In this document: positions 29,148 to 37,617 of the stretch, one piece after another
Position numbering within the stretch: position 1 is the stretch's first letter
Layout of the letters: each line of letters begins with the position of its first letter
Assembly: GCA_947259955.1 (NCBI GenBank)
Contig: CAMYOI010000006.1
Span: forward strand, 1 to 44,094
Direction of reading: 5' to 3'
DNA length: 44,094 nucleotides
Source: an uncultured Gammaproteobacteria bacterium
GTDB taxonomy: Bacteria; Pseudomonadota; Gammaproteobacteria; Arenicellales; JAANXG01
Notes under the pieces: generated by a model
Database searches by the model: none
Told to the model about the DNA's origin: nothing
The model's input: only the letters and a program-made list of their open reading frames with translations
Program-made: the position numbers and the translations under genes

Positions 29148-30116
29148 ATGAAAATTCTATTCGCCGACAAGTTTCCCCCCTCATTTGCCGAGAAACTCAA
29201 GCAAATGGGACACGATTGCTCCGTGAACCCGGATTTAAAGGCGGAGGAGTTGCCTACTGCGGTCGGCGACAGCGAAATACTGGTGGTACGCAGCACCCGC
29301 GTCGCCGCCGATACCCTGGAGTCCGCCGCCGGTTTGAAAATGGTTATCCGTGCGGGCGCAGGCACCAACACGATCGACAAGAAATGCGCCAGCGAGATGA
29401 ACATCCCTGTATGCAACGTGCCGGGCAGAAACGCCATTGCCGTGGCCGAACTCGCGATGGGATTGCTGATTTCCATCGACCGGCGCATCCCGGACAACGT
29501 CGTGCAACTCAGGCAGGGCAAATGGAACAAGAAACAGTTCTCGGAAGCCAGGGGGCTGTTTGGCAGCTCTATCGGGGTGGTGGGACTGGGTGCCATAGGC
29601 ATGGCGTTGGCGGAACGCGCGTATGCGTTCGGCATGAAGCTGCATATAGTCCGCAAGCCCGAGCGTTCGCCCGAAGTATCCAGCAGACTCACGGATCTCA
29701 ATGCGGTGGAATTGGAGAACCTGTTTGAACTGGCCGGAGTCTGTGAAATACTTTCGTTCCACACGCCCGCTTCTGAGGACACCAAGAAACTGGTCGGCGC
29801 CAAGCTGCTCGCCGCGATGAAGCCGGGGGCCATTCTACTGAACACTTCCCGGGGCGATCTCATCGACGAACAGGCCCTTATCGAGGCAATGGACGCCAAA
29901 GGCATCCGGGCCGGGCTGGACGTATACTCGGACGAACCGTCGTTCGCGCAAGGTATGTTCGATTCGGCCCTGGCACGCCATCCGAATGTTTACGGCACCC
30001 ACCACATCGGCGCCTCCACGGAACAGGCACAAGCCGCCGTGGCCCAGGGCGTGGTCGACATCGTCGAAGCCTTCAGCCGCGGCCGCGTCATGCATTGCGT
30101 TAATATGAAGACCTGA
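29148..30116 (+). CDS. serA: D-3-phosphoglycerate dehydrogenase (D-isomer 2-hydroxyacid dehydrogenase)
   Basis: 322 aa; VIRAGAGTNTID, GVVGLGAIGMALAERA, LLNTSRGDLIDEQALIEA; next to serC. Confidence 0.9.
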   Translation: MKILFADKFPPSFAEKLKQMGHDCSVNPDLKAEELPTAVGDSEILVVRSTRVAADTLESAAGLKMVIRAGAGTNTIDKKCASEMNIPVCNVPGRNAIAVAELAMGLLISIDRRIPDNVVQLRQGKWNKKQFSEARGLFGSSIGVVGLGAIGMALAERAYAFGMKLHIVRKPERSPEVSSRLTDLNAVELENLFELAGVCEILSFHTPASEDTKKLVGAKLLAAMKPGAILLNTSRGDLIDEQALIEAMDAKGIRAGLDVYSDEPSFAQGMFDSALARHPNVYGTHHIGASTEQAQAAVAQGVVDIVEAFSRGRVMHCVNMKT

Positions 30117-30148
30117 AATTTCAACTAGACTAACTTTGAGAGAACAAT

Positions 30149-31234
30149 ATGCCTGATCGCGTTCATAATTTCTGCGCAGGTCCCTGCACCCTGCCCTTGC
30201 CGGTGCTAGAGGAGGTGCGGGACGAATTCGTAAACTTCAACGACGAAGGTATGTCTCTGATTGAGATGAGCCATCGGGCCAGGGCCTACGATGAAGTTCA
30301 TCAGAATGCGATGCGGCTGGCTCTGGAGGTGTCCGGTGCCCCTGATGAATTCGGCGTCATGTTCATCCAGGGAGGCGCGACGCTGCAGTTCGCCATGGTC
30401 CCGATGAACCTGCTCGCAAATGCTCAGCGTGCCGGATACATCAACTCCGGGACCTGGGGCAAGGGGGCGATTACCGATGCAAAGCCCCACGGTGACATCT
30501 ACGTAGCGTGGGACGGTGACGAAACCGGCTACACCCGGATGCCGCACACCGCTGAGCTGAACGTCGAGCAGAATACGCGTTATCTGCACGTCACGTCCAA
30601 TGAAACCATCGGCGGCATACGCATGGCTGACTGGCCGGAAGTCGATGCCCCCCTGGTGGCGGATATGTCTTCGGACTACCTGTCCAGAGCAATACCCTGG
30701 GAAAAATTCGACCTCGTGTACGGCGGTGTGCAGAAAAACCTGGGGCCGGCGGGAATGGCCATCGTATTCGTTCGTAAATCCATCCTGGAAAACACCAGCA
30801 GGAATATCGCCCGCTACCTTCGCTACGACGTCCATCATGACAAGGATTCGCTTTTCAACACCCCACCCATGTTTACCATCTACCTCGTTGGCAAAGTGCT
30901 CGGCTGGATGAAAGACAAGGGCGGCCTGCCGGCCATCGAGCGGGAGGCGGCGGAAAAGGCCGCATTGTTGTATGACACCATTGACGCCAGCGACGGCTAC
31001 TATACGAGCCCCGTCGACAGGGCATGCAGATCACACATGAACGTTGTATTCCGACTTCCGACCGAAGACCTGGAAAAGAAGTTTCTCACTGACAGCCACG
31101 GTGAAAATCTGGTGAATCTGAAGGGCCACAGGAGCGTCGGCGGTTGCCGTGCCAGCATCTACAACGCCATGCCGACAAGCAGCGTCAAGGCGCTCGCCGA
31201 CTTCATGGCGGAGTTTCAGCGTGCAAACGGCTGA
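30149..31234 (+). CDS. serC: Phosphoserine aminotransferase
   Basis: 361 aa; HNFCAGPCTLPLPVLEEV, MSLIEMSHRAR, FIQGGATLQFAMVPMNLL, YGGVQKNLGPAGMAIVFVRK. Confidence 0.96.
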   Translation: MPDRVHNFCAGPCTLPLPVLEEVRDEFVNFNDEGMSLIEMSHRARAYDEVHQNAMRLALEVSGAPDEFGVMFIQGGATLQFAMVPMNLLANAQRAGYINSGTWGKGAITDAKPHGDIYVAWDGDETGYTRMPHTAELNVEQNTRYLHVTSNETIGGIRMADWPEVDAPLVADMSSDYLSRAIPWEKFDLVYGGVQKNLGPAGMAIVFVRKSILENTSRNIARYLRYDVHHDKDSLFNTPPMFTIYLVGKVLGWMKDKGGLPAIEREAAEKAALLYDTIDASDGYYTSPVDRACRSHMNVVFRLPTEDLEKKFLTDSHGENLVNLKGHRSVGGCRASIYNAMPTSSVKALADFMAEFQRANG

Positions 31235-31253
31235 AACATCGTAAGCCCCTTCC

Positions 31254-32522
31254 ATGACCACGATCAGGGCGTTCGACGGCTACCTCGTCAATTCGAATCG
31301 ACTGGAGAAGGTGGTATCGCCCGCGTATGATTCCTTGAGTGCAATGGAACGCCACGCCTTCTGCCTCGCACACCCTGACAACTACATCAACGCCATGCGA
31401 TCGGCGGACGAGTACCCGGAAGGCGAACGACCCACCCAGGCTGAAGTACTGCGGATCAACGCGGCGCACATCAAAAAAATGCTGGCCCAGGGCGATTTCG
31501 ACAAGCTGGATCAGCCCTCCCTCTTCATCTATCGTCTGGCGGTGGGGGACCATCAGCAGACCGCGGTGATATGCGAGATCCCCATAGACCACTACGACGA
31601 TGGCGAAGTTCTGAGACACGAGAACACCCGCTCCGATAAAGAAGATCTGTTGGCAGGCTATTTGGAAGTCGTGGGTGCGTCATCGAGCCCGGTATGCCTT
31701 GCCTACCGCGAAAACAAGGAAATCGATCAACTGATTGAATCGGTCAGCCAATCCCCGCCGCTATTTCGATTCAGTGCGCATGACGCGGTACAACAGACGC
31801 TGTGGCAGGTCGCGGATGAGGCTTTGATCGGGGAGTTCACCGGTCTTTTTTCAGGAGTATCCCAGACCTATCTGACCGACGGACACCACCGTTTCGCCGC
31901 CGGTTCACGGTTTGCCGCCAAACGGCGTCGCGAATATCCGGACCACGGCAAGGAAGAACATTTCAACTACATGCTGGTTGCGCTGTTTCAATCGGACCAG
32001 CTTCGGATACTGCCCTACAACCGGTGCGTAAAGGACCTCAACGGCATGACGACAGAACAATTCCTGTCGGCACTCTCGGATTCATTTCTGGTCAGGTCAT
32101 GCGATGCGGTTGAGGCCGAACCGACCAAACTACATGATTTTGGCATGTGCCTCGAAGGCGAATGGTACTCGCTGACGCTGAAATCTGCGGGCGGGCTCGA
32201 AATTAATCCGGTAGAGGCGCTGGATGTAAGCGTTGTGCAGAACTTCATACTTTCACGTGTGCTGGGGATACACGATGCGCGTTCGGACCCGCGCCTGGAC
32301 TATGTCGCCGGCGATACCGGTATGGAAGGACTGGAAAGGCGTTGCCGAAACGGTTGGGCGGTAGCATTCGCCTGCTATCCAACATCCGTGGAGGAACTCA
32401 TGCAGGTCGCGGACCTGGACGAGGTCATGCCGCCCAAATCAACCTACTTCGATCCGAAGATGCGATCGGGTATTTTCCTCAGATTGTATGGATCCGGATG
32501 TCGGCAACGTGCGGTTGGGTAG
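31254..32522 (+). CDS. DUF1015 family protein
   Basis: 422 aa; RAFDGYLVNSNRLEKVVSPAYDSLS, YLTDGHHRFAAGSRFA; immediately after serC. Confidence 0.93.
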   Translation: MTTIRAFDGYLVNSNRLEKVVSPAYDSLSAMERHAFCLAHPDNYINAMRSADEYPEGERPTQAEVLRINAAHIKKMLAQGDFDKLDQPSLFIYRLAVGDHQQTAVICEIPIDHYDDGEVLRHENTRSDKEDLLAGYLEVVGASSSPVCLAYRENKEIDQLIESVSQSPPLFRFSAHDAVQQTLWQVADEALIGEFTGLFSGVSQTYLTDGHHRFAAGSRFAAKRRREYPDHGKEEHFNYMLVALFQSDQLRILPYNRCVKDLNGMTTEQFLSALSDSFLVRSCDAVEAEPTKLHDFGMCLEGEWYSLTLKSAGGLEINPVEALDVSVVQNFILSRVLGIHDARSDPRLDYVAGDTGMEGLERRCRNGWAVAFACYPTSVEELMQVADLDEVMPPKSTYFDPKMRSGIFLRLYGSGCRQRAVG

Positions 32523-33019
32523 AAACCGCAATTCGCTATAAGTTCCTCGCCTGTTTTTTATTGGCGGGAACGCTGTCTGCGGACCTCGACGCATGCCCAT
32601 ACGAGACCGCCGAAGATACGCACAGCAGCGCTTTTGCCGCCGGTTGCCTGGTCCGGAGTGAAGGCAAAATGCTGGTGGTCCGTCACAAGTTCAGCGGCAA
32701 ACTTGGAATACCGGCAGGTTATTCCGACGGATTAGAATCAGCCCGATGCACCGCCTACCGGGAGACGCTGGAAGAAACCGGACTCGAAGTCAGGGTGCAC
32801 GAAATGCTCGAGGAGTTCGACGACGGCTTCAGACTGTTCCGTTGCAGCCTAGCCGATTACATTCCAACTTCTGACCCCGTTGACGTTCCCGCGTCGGGTA
32901 TAGCCGAGATTTCCGAAGTCATCTGGTTCGAACCGGACTCGGCGCCGCAACGGCAGTGGCGATTTCCCGAACAACACCCGGCATTGATGCTGCTGTTCGA
33001 TGCGTTGAGCTCGCAATGA
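32498..33019 (+). CDS. NUDIX hydrolase with probable N-terminal signal peptide
   Basis: Perfectly spaced NUDIX box GYSDGLESARCTAYRETLEETGL; hydrophobic N-terminus YKFLACFLLAGTLSADLDACP; start overlaps DUF1015 gene. Confidence 0.88.
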   Translation: MSATCGWVETAIRYKFLACFLLAGTLSADLDACPYETAEDTHSSAFAAGCLVRSEGKMLVVRHKFSGKLGIPAGYSDGLESARCTAYRETLEETGLEVRVHEMLEEFDDGFRLFRCSLADYIPTSDPVDVPASGIAEISEVIWFEPDSAPQRQWRFPEQHPALMLLFDALSSQ

Positions 33020-33023
33020 CGGG

Positions 33024-34244
33024 CTAAGACGTGAACGCCTGAATTCCGGTCTGGGCGCGGCCCAGGATCAATGCGTGAATATCGTGGGTCCCTTCGTAAG
33101 TATTTACCGTTTCTAGATTCATTACGTGACGGATAACGTGGTACTCATCCGATATTCCATTCCCGCCGTGCATGTCCCGCGCCATTCTCGCAATATCCAG
33201 CGCTTTCCCGCAATTGTTGCGCTTCATGAGAGAAATCAGTTCCGGGGCCCCCTGACCGTTGTCGATCATGCGGCCCAGTCGCAGCACGCCCTGAAGGCCC
33301 AGCGAGATTTCCGTTTGCATGTCGGCCAGTTTTTTCTGAATCAGTTGATTGGCTGCCAGCGGGCGTCCAAACTGTTTCCTGTCCAGCGTATACTGGCGCG
33401 CGGCGTGCCAGCAGAATTCTGCGGCGCCCAGGGAGCCCCAGGCAATGCCGAAGCGGGCGCGGTTCAGACATCCAAACGGGCCTTTCAGTCCTTTCCCGCC
33501 GGGCAGGACGTTTTCATGCGGGACGAATACCTCATCCATGGAAATACTGCCGGTCACGGATGATCGTAACGAAAATTTGCCTTCGATAGTCGAGGTCGAC
33601 AGCCCCGTCATGTCTTTGTCCAGCAGAAAACCCCGGATAACGCCCTCCTCGTCTTTCGCCCACACTACCATGACAGCCGCAACGGGGGCGTTGGTAATCC
33701 ACATCTTGCTGCCTGACAGTGAATAACCACCGTCAACCGGCCGTGCCCTCGAAATCATGCCGCCCGGATCGGATCCATGGTCGGGTTCCGTCAATCCAAA
33801 GCACCCGATCTTTTCTCCACTGGCCAGCCCGGGCAGGTACTTGTTGCGCTGAGCATCGCTTCCGTAAGCATAAATGGGATACATCACCAGGCTGGACTGC
33901 ACGCTCATTGCCGACCGGTAGCCGGAATCCACACGCTCCACTTCCCGGGCAATCAGGCCATAGGAAACATAACTGGCGCCGCTGCCCCAGGGCTCGGGCA
34001 GACTGGCGCCCAGAAATCCCAACTGCCCCATTTCCGACATGATCTGGGTATCGAATCGCTCAAGCCTGTAAGCTTCCCTAACCCGGGGCAGAAGCTGCTC
34101 CTGGCTGTAGACGCGCGCGCTATCGACGACAAGCCGCTCCTCTTCACTGAGCTGCTGGTCGAGTAGAAAGGGATCGTCCCAGGGGATTGAACTTTCGGCG
34201 GACGGTGCGGGAATGGTTGTTTGATACTCTGCTTGCGATGTCAT
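33024..34244 (-). CDS. Acyl-CoA dehydrogenase, glutaryl-CoA dehydrogenase-like
   Basis: 406 aa; [83 protein letters not shown]. Confidence 0.94.
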   Translation of the reverse strand: MTSQAEYQTTIPAPSAESSIPWDDPFLLDQQLSEEERLVVDSARVYSQEQLLPRVREAYRLERFDTQIMSEMGQLGFLGASLPEPWGSGASYVSYGLIAREVERVDSGYRSAMSVQSSLVMYPIYAYGSDAQRNKYLPGLASGEKIGCFGLTEPDHGSDPGGMISRARPVDGGYSLSGSKMWITNAPVAAVMVVWAKDEEGVIRGFLLDKDMTGLSTSTIEGKFSLRSSVTGSISMDEVFVPHENVLPGGKGLKGPFGCLNRARFGIAWGSLGAAEFCWHAARQYTLDRKQFGRPLAANQLIQKKLADMQTEISLGLQGVLRLGRMIDNGQGAPELISLMKRNNCGKALDIARMARDMHGGNGISDEYHVIRHVMNLETVNTYEGTHDIHALILGRAQTGIQAFTS

Positions 34245-34301
34245 GGATTCGTATTGTCTCAGATGGACGCTGTGGGTGATTGTAATGAAATTCGCCAGAC
34301 G

Positions 34302-34358
34302 CTATCCATTTCTTATCCACTTCTTATCCACACGGTCTGTGGATAACTCTGTTGATAA
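34302..34358. promoter_or_regulatory. Cluster of DnaA-box-like 9-mers (putative DnaA binding locus)
   Basis: CTATCCATT 34302-34310, TTATCCACT 34313-34321, TTATCCACA 34324-34332 (11-bp period); reverse-strand TGTGGATAA 34338-34346 and TGTTGATAA 34350-34358. Confidence 0.75.
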
Positions 34359-34410
34359 AACAAATGTACAGGTCCAATCCCTAAGCGATCATTGATGTTC
34401 CGCCGTTTGA

Positions 34411-34480
34411 TTAAAAAGTATACATTCTTTTAAATTGTTTATTTATCATAAACTTATGAACTTTACTTCACAATTATTTT
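34411..34480. promoter_or_regulatory. Highly AT-rich tract (candidate duplex-unwinding element) next to the DnaA-box cluster
   Basis: 59 of 70 bases are A/T by hand count; contains near-consensus IHF site TATCATAAACTTA (34444-34456). Confidence 0.5.
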
Positions 34481-34554
34481 AAGCGTTGCGTGTTAAACCC
34501 GCTTGTCTGTTACGATTTCATTAATAATGTGTACAACTCTCACGAGCCGGCCGG

Positions 34555-35043
34555 ATGTCAGTGCCCGCCGCTGCGCCACACTTGCCTTCTGATCCGGGCA
34601 TGAACGCTAGCCCGCATTTCTCACCAGGATCCCTGCCCCGGCGAATGGCCGCCATCGTTTACGACTGCCTCCTGTTATGGGGCATCCTGTTCCTTGCAGG
34701 CTTGCCCCTGCCGATTGTTTCGGAGCATGTGCGGGAGCACTGGGTCGTTCAGACGTTGATCCAGGTGTACCTGCTGTCGACATGCCTGGTTTTTTTCGGC
34801 TGGTTCTGGACTCACGGCGGCCAGACGCTCGGAATGCGTGCATGGCAACTTAGAGTCGTCGGCGCGGACGGCGCGTCTATTACCTGGCGCTCCGCCGTCA
34901 TCCGGTTTTTTGGTGCAATACTGTCCTGGGCTGCGCTGGGTCTGGGTTTTTGGTGGGTGCTGATCGACCGCCAAAAGCTCGCTTGGCATGACCATTTGTC
35001 CGGCACAAGACTGATACGTCTAACCAAATCCCCAAAAATTTAG
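34555..35043 (+). CDS. RDD family membrane protein
   Basis: 162 aa; LPRRMAAIVYDCLLLWGILF, GQTLGMRAWQLRVVGADGASITWRSAVIRF, RQKLAWHDHLSGTRLI. Confidence 0.9.
   Translation: MSVPAAAPHLPSDPGMNASPHFSPGSLPRRMAAIVYDCLLLWGILFLAGLPLPIVSEHVREHWVVQTLIQVYLLSTCLVFFGWFWTHGGQTLGMRAWQLRVVGADGASITWRSAVIRFFGAILSWAALGLGFWWVLIDRQKLAWHDHLSGTRLIRLTKSPKI
34606..34633. repeat. 28-nt exact direct repeat copy 1 (GCTAGCCCGCATTTCTCACCAGGATCCC), within the RDD coding region
   Basis: Identical to 37273-37300. Confidence 0.9.
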
Positions 35044-35072
35044 CTTCGAAAAATGAGTTCAAACAGACTCTT

Positions 35073-36143
35073 TTAGTGGACGCGCCGGATGAAGAATACA
35101 CCCAGCATCGCGAATAGCATGGTCGGGAGAAATGCGCCCAAAAATGGAGAAATGTCGAAGATTTGAACGATCAACCCAAAACCCTTGTCCATTACGAAGA
35201 ACGCGAGGCCCAGCATAATGCCGGCGAACAGACTGCCGCCATAGCCTCCGCTTCGAACGCTTCTGAACACGAATGGGATCGCCAGAATAACCATCACCGC
35301 GGTAGCCAGCGGCGTTGCGATCTTTGCCCAGAAAGCCAGTTCATAGGCCTCAGTTTCCTGGCCGTTGTCGCGAAGATGGTTGATGTACTGAGACAACTGG
35401 TATGCCGAAAGTTGATCCGGACGAATCAGGAATACCGACAAAATATCCGTCGTAACGTCGGTACTCCAGTATGCTGCACGCGCGTTCTGGGATCGAGCAC
35501 TTTCCTTGTTGATCAGTGTCTGTACAATGCCTTGCAGACGCCAACGCTGCGCTTCTTCCACATAGTTTCCCTTGTTCGCGAATACCAGGGAGCGCAGCCG
35601 GCCGTCATCATCGAATTCGAACACCCTCACGTCGAGCAGTGACAGATCCGGCAAAACCTCTCCGACGTTTACATAGGATTTATTATCACGCATCCATAAG
35701 CCGAAATCGGACTGCTGATTGATGTTCTCCTGCAGAGCCTGCGCTCTGCCCCGCTGTGCCATGGTTTCCGAATACGGAGTCACAACCTCTCCGAGCAACA
35801 CAGCGGCCAGCGCCAGGAAAGCGCCCACTTTGAGCACCGAGCCGGTGAGCCGCGCTACGGATACGCCAGCTGCGCGGATCACCACCAGTTCCGAGTCCAC
35901 GGCAAGCGAAGACATGCCAAGAATTGAACCCAAAAGGGCCGACATCGGAAAGATTTCGTAGAGAATCCTGGGCGTAGACAGGATCACGAAACGAACCGCA
36001 TCCAGCACACCGTATGCTCCGGTACCGATGTCCGATAACTGATCGATGAAGGTAAGGAACGTAAACAATCCTACCAGCACCGACACGGCGATCAACACCT
36101 GATACAGAATGTGTTTGGCAATATAGTTATCCAGAATTCGCAT
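35073..36143 (-). CDS. lptG: LPS export ABC transporter permease LptG
   Basis: MRILDNYIAKHILYQVLIAVSVLVGLFTFLTFIDQLSDIGTGAYG, ILYEIFPMSALLGSILGMSSLAVDSELVVIRAAGVS; start at the internal Met. Confidence 0.93.
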   Translation of the reverse strand: MRILDNYIAKHILYQVLIAVSVLVGLFTFLTFIDQLSDIGTGAYGVLDAVRFVILSTPRILYEIFPMSALLGSILGMSSLAVDSELVVIRAAGVSVARLTGSVLKVGAFLALAAVLLGEVVTPYSETMAQRGRAQALQENINQQSDFGLWMRDNKSYVNVGEVLPDLSLLDVRVFEFDDDGRLRSLVFANKGNYVEEAQRWRLQGIVQTLINKESARSQNARAAYWSTDVTTDILSVFLIRPDQLSAYQLSQYINHLRDNGQETEAYELAFWAKIATPLATAVMVILAIPFVFRSVRSGGYGGSLFAGIMLGLAFFVMDKGFGLIVQIFDISPFLGAFLPTMLFAMLGVFFIRRVH

Positions 36144-36145
36144 CG

Positions 36146-37267
36146 TCAGGTGCCGCTGGATTTGGCCCGGGTGCGGCGCCACCTTATTCGGGGCAACGTC
36201 AAAAGAGGCGCATTTTTCTGCCTGCGATAAAGGAACACAGACGCCAGGAACAGGAATATCGCGTGCACCCACCAAAGCCCCACATTGGGGTCGAACCGGC
36301 TCTTGCTCAGCATCGCGACCGAGAATCCCAGAAAATTCGTGTAAAGAAAGTAGGCCATAAACGCCAGGATCATACTGGGCAGGCGGCCCTGGCGGGGATT
36401 GACAAAGCTTAGTGACAGCGCGAACACCGCAAGAATCGGCACCATAATGACCTTCGCTATGCGCCAGTGCCACTCACTGATCAGGGCAGGATGGGTATCG
36501 CGGAAAATCACGGCCGTGGGGCGCCCCTTTACCGGAGGCAACAACGAGAGATGGGACTTGGGTTCGATGCGCAGTGCGTAGGTCTCGAAATCCACGATCC
36601 GGTAGTCCGGCTGGCCAGGATTTCCTTCATATCGCGTACCGTTCTTGAGTACAAGAAAGCGGTCGTTGGTAAGTTCATCTTCACGTTGAAATGCATATTT
36701 GGATACAACGATCCCTTCCTTGCTAAACGAAGACTTGTATACGAAGACGTTTTCGTACCGATCCGCTTCGCGATCGAACGCCTCGACGAAATAAACCCCG
36801 CGCCCTTTCTTGGTTTCCATGAAAGTCCCGGGGATGACCCCGGTAACTTCACTGCGGTTACGATATTCCTGTTCAACATCGAATCCCTTTTTGATGGCCA
36901 GGGGCGTCAGCCAGAACGAGAAAAGCGCAACCAATCCGCCAACAATAACGACCAGTACGGATAGCGGCTTGAGAAAATCGACCGGACTGATTCCGCTCGC
37001 CGCCAGGACGACCATCTCGTTATCCCGGTTCCATCTGCCGAGGACCATGAGTATGGCAATGTACATCATGAGCGGAATAATGACGTCCAGGTATCCGACC
37101 GTCTTGAGCACGACCAGCGTCAGAATGGCTTCCACGGGCACGTCGCCCCTCACCGCCTGCTGCAGGAATCCGAGCGAACGGACCACGACGAAGATACTCA
37201 GGATGACGAATGTGACCGCAACGCTGGTCTGCAGGACCTCCCGTACCAGAGCCCGATTGACAATCAC
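36146..37267 (-). CDS. lptF: LPS export ABC transporter permease LptF
   Basis: 373 aa; IPLMMYIAILMVLGRWNRDNEMVVLAASGISPVDFLKPL; paired with lptG. Confidence 0.93.
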   Translation of the reverse strand: MIVNRALVREVLQTSVAVTFVILSIFVVVRSLGFLQQAVRGDVPVEAILTLVVLKTVGYLDVIIPLMMYIAILMVLGRWNRDNEMVVLAASGISPVDFLKPLSVLVVIVGGLVALFSFWLTPLAIKKGFDVEQEYRNRSEVTGVIPGTFMETKKGRGVYFVEAFDREADRYENVFVYKSSFSKEGIVVSKYAFQREDELTNDRFLVLKNGTRYEGNPGQPDYRIVDFETYALRIEPKSHLSLLPPVKGRPTAVIFRDTHPALISEWHWRIAKVIMVPILAVFALSLSFVNPRQGRLPSMILAFMAYFLYTNFLGFSVAMLSKSRFDPNVGLWWVHAIFLFLASVFLYRRQKNAPLLTLPRIRWRRTRAKSSGT

Positions 37268-37272
37268 CAGCA

Positions 37273-37300
37273 GCTAGCCCGCATTTCTCACCAGGATCCC
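37273..37300. repeat. 28-nt exact direct repeat copy 2 (GCTAGCCCGCATTTCTCACCAGGATCCC)
   Basis: Identical to 34606-34633; immediately upstream of the lptF start. Confidence 0.9.
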
Positions 37301-37513
37301 GAGCGATGGCGCAGGGGCGCACCGAACCGGCGAGGAGCGTAGCTGCGGTTCGGGTGAATTCCATGTTGAGGCAAAGCTGAACCAATCAGCGTCTGGACAG
37401 GCCGATCTTCGTTAAAAGCTGTAATTTTGAACAAGCTCTCCCATTCGGCGAATATGTCATTAACTTCGACAGGATATCAAACAATACGGCCGCCTGGGTG
37501 CGGCATGCGGGCT
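37276..37513. mobile_element. Putative MITE-like/degenerate mobile element with 9-bp terminal inverted repeats (AGCCCGCAT ... ATGCGGGCT)
   Basis: Perfect IR 37276-37284 / 37505-37513; internal 8-bp hairpin CCGAACCG/CGGTTCGG (37322-37353); noncoding; both ends have copies elsewhere in the window. Confidence 0.45.
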
Positions 37514-37617
37514 GGTTGGTATTTTTGACAAAAGTTGCAATAAAAAAGGACAATCGCCTAGCCGGATATGCGGCACAACTTCAAACCACGCACTTCAAGA
37601 TGAAAACGGGCAATTAA

